The translations under genes were made by a program, and so were the position numbers. Below are positions 28,255-36,921 of a DNA stretch of 64,000 bases, one piece after another (positions within the stretch are counted from its first letter, which is position 1; every line of letters begins with the position of its first letter). The DNA comes from Betaproteobacteria bacterium (GTDB taxonomy: Bacteria; Pseudomonadota; Gammaproteobacteria; Burkholderiales; Burkholderiaceae_C). The notes under the pieces are model-generated. The model was given only the letters and a program-made list of their open reading frames with translations, searched no databases and was not told the origin of the DNA. The DNA lies in the NCBI GenBank assembly GCA_016704535.1, contig JADIZZ010000002.1, forward strand, positions 434,001 to 498,000, in the 5' to 3' direction.

Positions 28255-29247
28255 ATGCAGGAAGCCACCGACATCGACTCGCAGGCGCTGCCCGAGGCAC
28301 TGCTGCACGCCACTGAGCCGGTGCTGCTGCGCGGGCTGGTGGCGCAATGGCCGGCGGTGCAAGCGGCGCGCGAGTCGGCCAGTGCCGCCGACGCCTATTT
28401 GCGCAGCTTCTGGCGCGGTGCCACGGTCGGCGCCTGGGTCGGGCCGCCCGAGATCGATGGCCGCTTCTTCTACGACGATACCTACACCGGCTTCAACTTC
28501 CGCCGCGAGCTGCTGAAGTTCGACGCCGTGCTCGACGCGCTGGCGCGCCACGCCGACGACGCGGCGCCCCCGGCGCTGTACGTCGGTTCGACCACCGTCG
28601 ACACCTGCCTGCCCGGCTTCCGTGCCGAGAACGACCTCGGCTTCGGCAATGTCGACCCGCTGATGAGCCTGTGGCTGGGCAACCGCGCCCGCGTCGCCGC
28701 CCACCAGGACCTGCCCGACAACCTGGCCTGTGTCGTCGCCGGCCGTCGCCGCTTCACGCTGTTCCCGCCCGACGCGCTGCCCGACCTGTACATCGGCCCG
28801 CTGGATGTCACGCCGGCCGGCCAGCCGGTCAGCCTGGTCGACATCGCCCGGCCCGACCTGCAGCGCTTTCCGCGTTATGCGGCCGCGCTGCAGCGCGCGC
28901 AGGTGGCCGAGCTCGGGCCCGGTGACGCGATCTTCATCCCCAGCTTGTGGTGGCACCACGTCGAGGCGATGGAGCCCTTCAACCTGCTCGTCAACTATTG
29001 GTGGCGTTCGACGCCAGCGGCGATGGACACGCCGATGAACGCGCTGCTGCTGGCGCTGATGACGGTGCGCGACCTGCCGCCGGCGCAGCGCCAAGCTTGG
29101 CGCGGTGTGTTCGAGCATTACGTGTTCGCCGCCGACGAGACCACCACCGCACACATCCCGGCCGACGCGCGCGGCGTGCTGGGCCCGCTGGACGACAACG
29201 GCCGGCGCATGCTGCGTGCCCACCTGCTGAAGGCCCTGAACCGCTGA
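28255..29247 (+). CDS. Cupin-8/JmjC-like Fe(II)/2-oxoglutarate oxygenase
   Basis: A 330-residue cupin-like protein related to the FIH/JmjC dioxygenase fold. The metal facial triad can be read as H150 and D152 (AAHQDLPDN) and the distal His at about 234 in IPSLWWHHVEA, which matches the FIH pattern. The residues are complete, so catalytic activity is plausible. Family members hydroxylate proteins or small molecules; here the target is unknown. It starts directly after SapC with no gap and is followed by halogenase-like gene 3 after 10 bases, so the three probably form one translational unit. Confidence 0.85.
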   Translation: MQEATDIDSQALPEALLHATEPVLLRGLVAQWPAVQAARESASAADAYLRSFWRGATVGAWVGPPEIDGRFFYDDTYTGFNFRRELLKFDAVLDALARHADDAAPPALYVGSTTVDTCLPGFRAENDLGFGNVDPLMSLWLGNRARVAAHQDLPDNLACVVAGRRRFTLFPPDALPDLYIGPLDVTPAGQPVSLVDIARPDLQRFPRYAAALQRAQVAELGPGDAIFIPSLWWHHVEAMEPFNLLVNYWWRSTPAAMDTPMNALLLALMTVRDLPPAQRQAWRGVFEHYVFAADETTTAHIPADARGVLGPLDDNGRRMLRAHLLKALNR

Positions 29248-29257
29248 GAGCCGACCG

Positions 29258-30793
29258 ATGAACACACCCGACTCCGCTGCCCACGACAGCGCCCGCGGCC
29301 CGGTGCGCCGCGTCGTCATCGCCGGCGGCGGCACCGCGGGCTGGATGGTCGCGGCCTGCGTGTCCAAGATCCTGGGCCGCCAGCTCGACATCCGGCTCGT
29401 CGAGTCCGACGAGATCGGCACTGTCGGCGTCGGCGAAGCCACCATCCCGGCGCTGCTGACCTTCCACAAGCTGCTCGGCGTCGACGAGCGCGAGTTCATG
29501 GCCGCCACCCAGGCCACCTTCAAGCTGGGCATCCGCTTCGAGAACTGGCGCAACCTGGGCGAGGACTACATCCACTCTTTCGGCATCAGCGGCAAGGACC
29601 ACTGGACGGCCGGTTTCCAGCACTTCTGGCTCAAGGGCCGCGAACGCGGCCTGGCCGGCGGCTACGGCGACTATTGCCTCGAGCTGCGTGCGGCCGAGGA
29701 AGGTCGTTTTGCCCATCTGCCGGACGACGGCATGAACTACGCATTCCACCTCGACGCCAGCCTCTACGCCGTCTTCCTGCGCCGTTTCTGCGAAGGCTTC
29801 GGCGTCCAGCGCATCGAAGGCAAGATCGCCGAGGTGCAACGCGACCCGGCCGGCGGCGACATCCGCGCGCTGCGGCTCGATTCGGGTGCGCTGATCGAGG
29901 GCGACCTGTTCATCGACTGCACGGGATTCCGCGCGCTGCTCATCGGCGAGGCGCTGAAGGTGCCCTACGAGGACTGGTCGCAGTGGCTGCACTGCGACAG
30001 CGCGGTGGCGGTGCAGACCGCGTCGGTGCGCGACCCGCTGCCGTACACGCGCTCGATCGCGCGCGAGTGGGGCTGGCAGTGGCGCATTCCGCTGCAGCAC
30101 CGCGTCGGCAACGGCATCGTCTACAGCCGCCGCCACACCAGCGACGACGTGGCGCGGCAGACGCTGCTGGAGCACATCGAGGGCGAAGCGCTGACGGCCC
30201 CGCGCGTGATCCGCTTCAGCCCCGGGCAGCGGCGCCAGACCTGGAGCCACAACTGCGTGGCCATCGGGCTGGCCAGCGGCTTCCTGGAGCCGCTGGAATC
30301 CACGAGCATCCACCTCATCCAGCGCGGCGTGATCCGGCTCATGCAGATGTTTCCGGCCGGCGGCGTGCGGCAGACGGACATCGACGAGTACAACCGGCAG
30401 ACGGCCGAGGACCTGGCGCACATCCGCGACTTCATCATCCTGCATTACCACGTGACGAACCGAGTCGACACGCCGTTCTGGCGCGAGTGCCGCGAGATGG
30501 AGGTGCCGGCCTCGCTGCGCCGGCGCATCGAGCTCTTCCGCGAGACGGCGCGCGTCTTCCGTGCGCCGAACGAGCTCTTTGCCGAGAACTCGTGGATCCA
30601 GGTCATGCTGGGGCAGGGCATCGTGCCCGCGCACCACCACCCGGTGGCAGACCTGTTGGGCGACGCGGAACTGGCGCGGTTCCTGGGCGAGATCCGCGAC
30701 GACGTGAACCGCACCGTGGCTCGACTGCCGTTCCACCGCGACTACCTGCAGCGCGTCGGCGGCCGGCCGGGCGCGGCGCCCGTGCAGCGCTAG
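29258..30793 (+). CDS. Flavin-dependent tryptophan-halogenase-like protein 3
   Basis: A 511-residue protein close to protein 1 (both share VESDEI-TVGVGEATIP, TFKLGI and LQ-RxGNG). FAD motif GGGTAGW begins at residue 23, catalytic lysine K89 is in TFKLGIRF, WQWRIP is at 273-278, and GFLEPLESTSIHLI follows. All expected halogenase residues are present. The shared gene order suggests duplication of an ancestral gene, with SapC and the oxygenase between the copies. The next gene begins 13 bases later. Confidence 0.88.
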   Translation: MNTPDSAAHDSARGPVRRVVIAGGGTAGWMVAACVSKILGRQLDIRLVESDEIGTVGVGEATIPALLTFHKLLGVDEREFMAATQATFKLGIRFENWRNLGEDYIHSFGISGKDHWTAGFQHFWLKGRERGLAGGYGDYCLELRAAEEGRFAHLPDDGMNYAFHLDASLYAVFLRRFCEGFGVQRIEGKIAEVQRDPAGGDIRALRLDSGALIEGDLFIDCTGFRALLIGEALKVPYEDWSQWLHCDSAVAVQTASVRDPLPYTRSIAREWGWQWRIPLQHRVGNGIVYSRRHTSDDVARQTLLEHIEGEALTAPRVIRFSPGQRRQTWSHNCVAIGLASGFLEPLESTSIHLIQRGVIRLMQMFPAGGVRQTDIDEYNRQTAEDLAHIRDFIILHYHVTNRVDTPFWRECREMEVPASLRRRIELFRETARVFRAPNELFAENSWIQVMLGQGIVPAHHHPVADLLGDAELARFLGEIRDDVNRTVARLPFHRDYLQRVGGRPGAAPVQR

Positions 30794-30806
30794 GCCAGCG
30801 GCTCGC

Positions 30807-32075
30807 GTGCTGCCGTTCCACCGCGGACCGACACGCCGCGCCGTGCTTGCCTGCGGCGCGTTCGGCGCGCTGCCCGCGCGGGCCACGGGGCGCCCGGTGC
30901 TCACCGTCGCGGCCTTCCCGCTGGTCGACGAGATCGTGCGCGCCGCGCTGCCGGCATGGCGCCAGCGCCAGCCCGGCGTCGACATCCACGTCGTCAGCCG
31001 CCAGTACGGCGACCACCACACCGCGATGACCACGGCACTGTCGACCTCGGCCCTGCTGCCCGACGTGATGGCCCTGGAGTCGAGTTTCGTCGGCCGCTTC
31101 GCGCACGGCACGGGGCTCGAAGACCTGGCGCGCGAGCCCTACGGCATCGGCCGTTTCCGTGCGCGCCTGGTGCCCTATGCCTACGACCAGGCCGTCACCC
31201 GCAGCGGCGCCGTGGTGGCCATGCCCACCGACATCGGGCCGGGCACGATGCTCTGCCGCGCCGACATCCTGGCCCGCGCGGGCGTCGAGCCCGAGGACCT
31301 GACGCGCTCGTGGGCGAGCTACCTGGACGCCGGCCGGCGCATCAAGGCCGCCACCGGGGCCTACCTGATCGCCAACGTGCAGCAGGTCAAGGACATCCTC
31401 ATCCGCACCGGCCTGAAACCCGGCGAGAGCCTGTACTTCGACCAGGACTCGCGCGTGCTCGTCACGTCCGCACGCTTCGTGCGCGCCTTCGAGATCGCGC
31501 GCGAGCTGCGCCGCCAGCGGCTGGACGCGCGCGTCGCGGCCTGGTCCAACGAGTGGGCCGAAGGCCTCAAGCGCGGCACGCTGGCCACCGAGTTGTCGGG
31601 CGCCTGGCTGGTGGGCCAGCTGAGCAACTGGGTGGCGCCGCAGACGCGCGGGCTGTGGCGCGCGGCGCCGCTGCCCGAAGGTGCGCACGTGGCTTACGGC
31701 GGTGCGTTCTACGCGCTGCCGCGCCGCGCGGCGCCCGAGCGCAAGGCCCTGGCCTGGGAGTTCGTGCAGCTGATGACGCTCGACCGCGAACGGCAGCTGC
31801 AGGCCTTCAAGACGCACGATGCCTTTCCCGCGCTGCTCGAAACCCACGACGACGCGTTCTTCGAGCAGCCCGTGGCCTTTCTCGACGGCCAGCCCGCGCG
31901 CCTGCTCTGGCGCGACGCGGCCCGGCGCATCGGCGCCACGCCCGTGCACAAGCAGAACGGCTTTGCCGACGAAGTGATCGGCACCGAACTCGACCACGTG
32001 CTCGAACGTGGCAAGGACATCCGCACCGCCCTGGCCGACGCGCAGCGCCTGCTCGAGCGGCGTGCCCGCCGTTGA
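30807..32075 (+). CDS. Extracellular sugar-binding protein (ABC family 1), orphan
   Basis: A 422-residue periplasmic solute-binding protein. The N-terminus TRRAVLACGAFGALPARA is a short export signal with twin arginines. The body has the family-1 pattern (PDVMALESSFVGRFAHGTGLEDL, VVAMPTDIGPGTMLCRADIL, SGAWLVGQLSNWV). The start is GTG at 30807. No permease or ATPase genes follow, so it either works with a transporter encoded elsewhere or has a binding or delivery role with the TonB receptor. It lies between halogenase-like gene 3 and the GH16 gene with 13- and 20-base gaps. Confidence 0.85.
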   Translation: MLPFHRGPTRRAVLACGAFGALPARATGRPVLTVAAFPLVDEIVRAALPAWRQRQPGVDIHVVSRQYGDHHTAMTTALSTSALLPDVMALESSFVGRFAHGTGLEDLAREPYGIGRFRARLVPYAYDQAVTRSGAVVAMPTDIGPGTMLCRADILARAGVEPEDLTRSWASYLDAGRRIKAATGAYLIANVQQVKDILIRTGLKPGESLYFDQDSRVLVTSARFVRAFEIARELRRQRLDARVAAWSNEWAEGLKRGTLATELSGAWLVGQLSNWVAPQTRGLWRAAPLPEGAHVAYGGAFYALPRRAAPERKALAWEFVQLMTLDRERQLQAFKTHDAFPALLETHDDAFFEQPVAFLDGQPARLLWRDAARRIGATPVHKQNGFADEVIGTELDHVLERGKDIRTALADAQRLLERRARR

Positions 32076-32095
32076 GCCCCCACCCGCGAGCCACA

Positions 32096-32926
32096 ATGAA
32101 ACACCTCTTCTGTCTGGCACCGCTGCTGCTTGCGGCCTGCGCCGGCTCGCCACTGCCAGCGGCCCCGTCCTCGTCGGACCGGCTGGGCGTGCCGCCGGGC
32201 TACACGCTGGTCTGGTCCGACGAGTTCAACACCGACGGCCTGCCCGAACCGTCGAAGTGGGCCTACGACACCGGCATGAACAAACAAGGCTGGCACAACC
32301 GCGAGCTGCAGTACTACAGCGGGCCACGCGCCGAGAACGCCGAAGTGCAGGGCGGCCGCCTCGTGATCACCGCGCGCAAGGAGCAGCGCCGCGACGCCGC
32401 CGACTGGGGCGGGCAGGGCTACACCTCGTCGCGCCTGTTCACCGCCGGCAAGGCCGCGTGGACCTACGGCTACTTCGAGGTTCGCGCCCGCTTTCCCTGC
32501 GGCAAGGGCACCTGGCCGGCGATCTGGATGCTCAACAGCGCCATGGTCTGGCCCGCCGGCGGCGAGCTCGACATCGCCGAGCTGGTGGGCCGCGAGCCGG
32601 ACAAGGTCTTCAGCACCGTGCACACCACGTCAGGCAGTGGCGGCAAGGGCTCGGGCGCCGCGACCACGGTGCCCGACGCCTGCACCGCCTTCCACACCTA
32701 CCAGATGCACTGGACGCCGCGGCAGGCCCGCTTTGCCATCGACGGCAGGACGCACTTCGTCCACGTCAACGCCGGCACCGGCCAGGCGCAATGGCCTTTC
32801 GACGGCCCTCAGTTCCTGATCCTGAACATCGCCGTGGGCGGCGACTTCGGCGGCGCCGTGGACGACGCCATCTTCCCGGTGCGCATGGAGGTCGACTACG
32901 TGCGCGTCTACCAGCGCGCCCGCTGA
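32096..32926 (+). CDS. GH16 family glycoside hydrolase lipoprotein
   Basis: A 276-residue secreted lipoprotein. Lipobox LLAAC ends at Cys15. The GH16 catalytic signature is GGELDIAEL, with nucleophile E157, D159 and acid/base E162. Substrate-binding stretches WHNRELQYY, YGYFEVRARFPCGKGTWPAIWML and FLILNIAVGGDFGG are typical of beta-1,3- or beta-1,3-1,4-glucanases (laminarinase-like). It probably cuts laminarin-type beta-glucan at the cell surface to feed the TonB receptor. It is the last gene of the locus and converges on the TrpB2 gene. Confidence 0.92.
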   Translation: MKHLFCLAPLLLAACAGSPLPAAPSSSDRLGVPPGYTLVWSDEFNTDGLPEPSKWAYDTGMNKQGWHNRELQYYSGPRAENAEVQGGRLVITARKEQRRDAADWGGQGYTSSRLFTAGKAAWTYGYFEVRARFPCGKGTWPAIWMLNSAMVWPAGGELDIAELVGREPDKVFSTVHTTSGSGGKGSGAATTVPDACTAFHTYQMHWTPRQARFAIDGRTHFVHVNAGTGQAQWPFDGPQFLILNIAVGGDFGGAVDDAIFPVRMEVDYVRVYQRAR

Positions 32927-32966
32927 ACCGACTACCCGCTGCTGCAGGCGCGGGCGTCGCCGCGGC

Positions 32967-34340
32967 TCAGGCCGGCACGGAGGGCAGGCCCGACAGCGCC
33001 ATCGCGAGTTCGGCTTCGTCGTAGGGCTGGTCGACCAGCTTGCCGCCGAAGTAGGCCTGGTAGGCGCTCATGTCGAAGTGGCCATGGCCGCAGAGGTTGA
33101 ACAGGATCACGTCGCTGCGCCCCTCGGCCTTGCAGCGCAGCGCCTCCACGATGGCGCCCTTCACCGCGTGGTTGGCCTCGGGGGCCGGCACGATGCCCTC
33201 GGCACGCGCGAACAGCACGCCGGCCGCAAAACACTCGGTCTGGTGGTAGGCCGTGGCCTCGATGAGGTCCAGCGCCTTCAGGTGGCTGACCAGCGGCGCC
33301 ATGCCGTGGTAGCGGAGGCCGCCGGCGTGGAAACCCGGCGGCGTGAAGGTGCTGCCCAGCGTGTGCATCTTGGTCAGCGGCGTGAGGTGCGCGGTGTCGC
33401 CGAAGTCGTAGGCGAACTTGCCGCGCGTCAGGCTCGGGCAGGCCGCGGGCTCGACGGCGACGATGCGGCGCTGCTTGGTCTTGCCCTTGCCGCGCAACTG
33501 CTGGCCGACGAAGGGAAAGGCGATGCCCGCGAAGTTGCTGCCGCCGCCGGTGCAGCCGACGATGACGTCGGGGTCGTCGCCGGCCATTTCCAGTTGCAGC
33601 ATCGCTTCCTGGCCGATGATGGTCTGGTGCATCAGCACGTGGTTGAGCACCGAGCCCAGCGCGTACTTGGTGTCGTCGTTCGTGGCCGCCACTTCCACCG
33701 CCTCGCTGATGGCGATGCCGAGAGATCCCGGGTGGTCCGGGTTCTGCGCCAGGATGGCGCGGCCGGCGTTCGTCAGCGGGCTGGGGCTGGCCACGCAGGT
33801 GGCGCCGTAGGTTTCCATCAGCGCGCGGCGGTAGGGCTTCTGGTCGTAGCTCACGCGCACCTGGAAGACCTGCACCTGGATGTCGAACAGCGCCCCGGCG
33901 AAGGCCAGCGACGAACCCCATTGCCCGGCGCCCGTCTCGGTGGCGAGCTTCTTCACGCCGGCCTGGGCGTTGTACCAGGCCTGCGGCACGGCGGTGTTGG
34001 GCTTGTGGCTGCCGGCGGGCGAGACGCCCTCGTACTTGTAGTAGATCTTGGCCGGCGTGCCCAGCGCCTTCTCCAGCCGGTGCGCACGCACCAGCGGGCT
34101 CGGGCGCCAGAGCTTGAAGACCTCGCGCACGGGCTCGGGGATGGCGATCTCGCGCTCGGTGCTCACCTCCTGAAGGATGAGCTCCATCGGAAACAGCGGC
34201 GCCAGGTCTGCGGGGCCTACCGGCTGCATCGTGCCGGGGTGCAGCGGCGGCGCGCAGGGCACCGGCAGGTCCGCCATGATGTTGTACCAATGCGTGGGCA
34301 TCCGGCTCTCGTCGAGCAGGAACTTCGTCGGCGCGCTCAT
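32967..34340 (-). CDS. TrpB2-type tryptophan synthase beta-like PLP enzyme
   Basis: A 457-residue member of the TrpB2 group, which can make tryptophan from indole and serine without the alpha subunit. The PLP lysine is K113 in PAGSHKPNTA, and the phosphate-binding loop is CTGGGSNFAG. The N-terminal stretch THWYNIMADLPVP is characteristic of TrpB2. ATG 34340 was chosen over an upstream start since homologues begin close to this point. There is no trpA beside it. Its neighbours are a zinc-finger protein and IlvE on the same strand. It is near halogenase-like genes, but convergent to them. Confidence 0.9.
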   Translation of the reverse strand: MSAPTKFLLDESRMPTHWYNIMADLPVPCAPPLHPGTMQPVGPADLAPLFPMELILQEVSTEREIAIPEPVREVFKLWRPSPLVRAHRLEKALGTPAKIYYKYEGVSPAGSHKPNTAVPQAWYNAQAGVKKLATETGAGQWGSSLAFAGALFDIQVQVFQVRVSYDQKPYRRALMETYGATCVASPSPLTNAGRAILAQNPDHPGSLGIAISEAVEVAATNDDTKYALGSVLNHVLMHQTIIGQEAMLQLEMAGDDPDVIVGCTGGGSNFAGIAFPFVGQQLRGKGKTKQRRIVAVEPAACPSLTRGKFAYDFGDTAHLTPLTKMHTLGSTFTPPGFHAGGLRYHGMAPLVSHLKALDLIEATAYHQTECFAAGVLFARAEGIVPAPEANHAVKGAIVEALRCKAEGRSDVILFNLCGHGHFDMSAYQAYFGGKLVDQPYDEAELAMALSGLPSVPA

Positions 34341-34354
34341 CTCGGGCTTCCTGT

Positions 34355-34558
34355 TCAGTGGCTGTGCAGCTTCTCGCCGGCCTTCAGCCGGTACACCGTG
34401 CCGCAATACGGACAGCGGCCTTCACCGGTGGTGGCCACGTCGATGAAGACCTTGGGGTGCTGGTTCCACAGCGTCATCTTCGGGTTGGGGCAGAAGGTGA
34501 CACCCGGCCCAACGAGGTCGGCAGCGGCGAGTTCGACGAGGGCTTTGGGTTCGGCCAT
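34355..34558 (-). CDS. Small zinc-finger domain protein (CHCC type)
   Basis: A 67-residue protein with a single C-H-C-C zinc site: FCPNP, NQHPKVFID and GRCPYCGTVY. Homologues are common in Burkholderiales beside ilvE, and resemble the NDUFS6-like zinc-finger domain. It lies between ilvE and trpB2 with short gaps on the same strand, so it is probably in their operon. The function is unknown. Confidence 0.85.
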   Translation of the reverse strand: MAEPKALVELAAADLVGPGVTFCPNPKMTLWNQHPKVFIDVATTGEGRCPYCGTVYRLKAGEKLHSH

Positions 34559-34566
34559 GGTGATGC

Positions 34567-35490
34567 TCAGACGGCGGTCAGCCACTCGGCGTACTTGGGG
34601 TTGCGGCCGTTCACGATGTCGAAGAAGGCGGACTGGATCTTCTCGGTGATGGGACCGCGGCTGCCGCTGCCGATCTCGATGCGGTCGAGCTCGCGGATCG
34701 GGGTCACCTCGGCGGCGGTGCCGGTGAAGAAGGCCTCGTCGGCGATGTAGACCTCGTCTCGCGTGATGCGCTTTTCCACCAGCTTCAGGCCGAGGTCGTC
34801 GCAGATGTGCAGGATGGTGTCGCGCGTGATGCCGTTCAGCGCTCCAGCCGACAGGTCCGGCGTGTAGACCACGCCCTTCTTGATGACGAACAGGTTCTCG
34901 CCCGCGCCTTCGCTGACGAAGCCTGAAGGATCCAGCAGCATGGCCTCGTCGTAGCCCTCGTCCGTGGCCTCCATGTTGGCCAGAATGCTGTTGGTGTAGT
35001 TGCTCACCGCCTTGGCCTGCGTCATCGTGATGTTGACGTGGTGGCGCGTGTAGCTGCTGATCTTCACGCGGATGCCGCGTTTCATGCCCTCTTCGCCGAG
35101 GTAGGCGCCCCAGGGCCAGGCCGCGACCATCAGGTGGATGGTGTTGCCCTTGGGGCTGACGCCCAGCTTCTTGTCGCCTATCCACACCAGCGGGCGCAGG
35201 TAGCAGCTTTCGAGCTTGTTCTCGCGCACCACGGTGCGCTGCGCCTCCATCACCTGCGCCGGCGTGAAGGGGATCTGCATGCGCAGGATCTTGGCGCTGT
35301 TGAACAGGCGCTCGGTGTGTTCCTGCAGCCGGAAGATGGCCGTGCCCTGCGCCGTGTTGTAGGCGCGCACCCCTTCGAAGGCCCCGCAGCCGTAGTGCAG
35401 CGTGTGGCTCAGAACGTGGATCTTGGCGTCGCGCCATTCGACGAGCTGGCCGTCCATCCAGATCTTGCCGTCGCGGTCGGACATCGACAT
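34567..35490 (-). CDS. ilvE: Branched-chain amino acid aminotransferase
   Basis: A 307-residue class IV PLP aminotransferase, the last step in Leu, Ile and Val synthesis. It contains FEGVRAYNT, the PLP lysine K160 in TQAKAVSNYTNSILANMEA, and GFVSEGAGENLFVIKKG. ATG 35490 has AAGGAG five bases upstream on this strand; a longer reading starts 18 bases earlier without such a site. It heads the ilvE / zinc-finger / trpB2 set. Confidence 0.93.
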   Translation of the reverse strand: MSMSDRDGKIWMDGQLVEWRDAKIHVLSHTLHYGCGAFEGVRAYNTAQGTAIFRLQEHTERLFNSAKILRMQIPFTPAQVMEAQRTVVRENKLESCYLRPLVWIGDKKLGVSPKGNTIHLMVAAWPWGAYLGEEGMKRGIRVKISSYTRHHVNITMTQAKAVSNYTNSILANMEATDEGYDEAMLLDPSGFVSEGAGENLFVIKKGVVYTPDLSAGALNGITRDTILHICDDLGLKLVEKRITRDEVYIADEAFFTGTAAEVTPIRELDRIEIGSGSRGPITEKIQSAFFDIVNGRNPKYAEWLTAV

Positions 35491-35530
35491 GGGAGCTCCT
35501 TGGGGCAATCGTGGGGTGAAGCGAACGATT

Positions 35531-35932
35531 TTAGGTCCGGGGCGCTTCGGGTTCCGCGGCCTTGCGCTTCAGCGTCCACGCCGTGACGCGCCCGTCGACG
35601 AGCTGTACCTCCACCTCGTCGCCGCCCTCGTCGGCCCAGGCCCAGGTCTCGGGTTCGTCGGCCACGCGGCGGCCCAGGCTGCGCGTGAACTTCAGCACCG
35701 CGGGCAGGCGCATGCCCCGCTGCAGATGGGCGTTCAGCATCACGGCGTTCGGCACCAGGCCGACCGGGCGCGCCGACGCGATGCGCAGCACGCGCAGCGA
35801 CTGGCTGAACTGCAGCAGCAGCCAGAACATGACGACGGTGACAGCCAGCGCCACGCCCTTCCAGCCATAACCGACGTAGCCGGCGGCCACGGCCGCCACC
35901 GCCAAGCCCCAGCCGAGCCAGGCGCCGTTCAC
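35531..35932 (-). CDS. Hypothetical membrane protein
   Basis: Probably 133 residues from a GTG at 35932. Two adjacent hydrophobic segments (AWLGWGLAVAAVAAGYVGYGW and GVALAVTVVMFWLLLQF) are followed by a soluble tail with SARPVGLVPNAVMLNAHLQRGM and a C-terminal VELVDGRVTAWTLKRK-like strand. It is not recognised functionally. A longer reading would overlap the divergent GT25 gene. It lies just upstream of ilvE on the same strand. Confidence 0.65.
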   Translation of the reverse strand: MNGAWLGWGLAVAAVAAGYVGYGWKGVALAVTVVMFWLLLQFSQSLRVLRIASARPVGLVPNAVMLNAHLQRGMRLPAVLKFTRSLGRRVADEPETWAWADEGGDEVEVQLVDGRVTAWTLKRKAAEPEAPRT

Positions 35933-35981
35933 CGGCGAACCCCCGCCGGCGTGGCCGGGGCCTTCGCGGAGAATCGAGCGG

Positions 35982-36746
35982 ATGACGGGCTTGCAGACAT
36001 GGGTGATCAATCTCGACAGGGCGCCTGACCGCCTGGCCCGGGTGCATGCGCAACTGCAGCACCTGCAGTTGCCTTTCACACGGCTGGCTGCGGTGGACGC
36101 TCGTGCGCTGACGCCCGAACAACGCGCGGCACTGGACGAGCCCGCCTACCGCCGCAAGCACGGCATGAGCCCGGTGCTGGGCGAGCTGGGATGTTACCTG
36201 TCGCACGTGGCAGTGATGCGCGCCTTCCTGGCCAGCGACGCCGCGTTTGCGCTGGTGCTGGAAGACGACGTGCTGCTGCAGGACAGCCTGCCGGCCGTGC
36301 TGCAGGGGCTGATGGCGCACCCCGGGCGCTGGGACGTGGTGAAACTCTCGGCCGTGCACCGCGGCACACCCATGCCTTACCTCGAAGTGGCACCGGGCCA
36401 CCAGCTGGCGGTGATGCTCAGCCGCTGCACCGGCAGCAGCGCCTACCTGATGAACCGCCGCGCCGCGCAGGCCTATCTGCGCGAGCCGGGTGGCCTGCTG
36501 CCGATGCAGCTGCCCTACGACCATGTCTTCGACCAAGGCTGGCGCTTCGGGTTGAAGGTGCGCCTGGTGACGCCGCAGCCCTGCGGGCACGACGCGCAGA
36601 TCGAATCGACCATCGGCACCTCGGCCGGCACGGCGCGCAAGTTCCCGTGGACGCAGCGCGGCAGCACCTACGCCTACCGGTTGGGCAACGAGGCGCGGCG
36701 GCTGACCTACGGGTTGCGCGAGACGCTGCGCGAGCGGCTGGCGTAG
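35982..36746 (+). CDS. Glycosyltransferase family 25
   Basis: A 254-residue glycosyltransferase of the LPS-core/LgtB type. It begins TWVINLDRAPDRLARV, with GELGCYLSHVAVMRAFL in the middle, the metal-binding LVLEDDVLL, and SSAYLMNRRAAQAYL. It probably adds a sugar to lipopolysaccharide or another surface glycan at the cytoplasmic face. Part of its sequence (36162-36224) recurs in degraded form at 39809-39871. Confidence 0.9.
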   Translation: MTGLQTWVINLDRAPDRLARVHAQLQHLQLPFTRLAAVDARALTPEQRAALDEPAYRRKHGMSPVLGELGCYLSHVAVMRAFLASDAAFALVLEDDVLLQDSLPAVLQGLMAHPGRWDVVKLSAVHRGTPMPYLEVAPGHQLAVMLSRCTGSSAYLMNRRAAQAYLREPGGLLPMQLPYDHVFDQGWRFGLKVRLVTPQPCGHDAQIESTIGTSAGTARKFPWTQRGSTYAYRLGNEARRLTYGLRETLRERLA

Positions 36747-36921
36747 CCGCGGCCCAGGCGTCACCGATCAGACCCTTCCGCAGGCCCCCGAAGCGCGATC
36801 GGCAGGGCCCTGCCATCATCCGGGCACGTGGTGACGGCGTGTCGTGCCGACGCGCCATTGCCTGCCCCCGTTTCTTCCGGCTTGCTGGCCGCCAACTTCG
36901 TCCGAACTTCATCCCCCGAAC

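Noticed and set aside
32967..34340. TrpB2 as part of the halogenase locus, supplying tryptophan
   Set aside because: It is on the opposite strand, convergent, and grouped with ilvE and a zinc-finger gene that are typical neighbours in the order.
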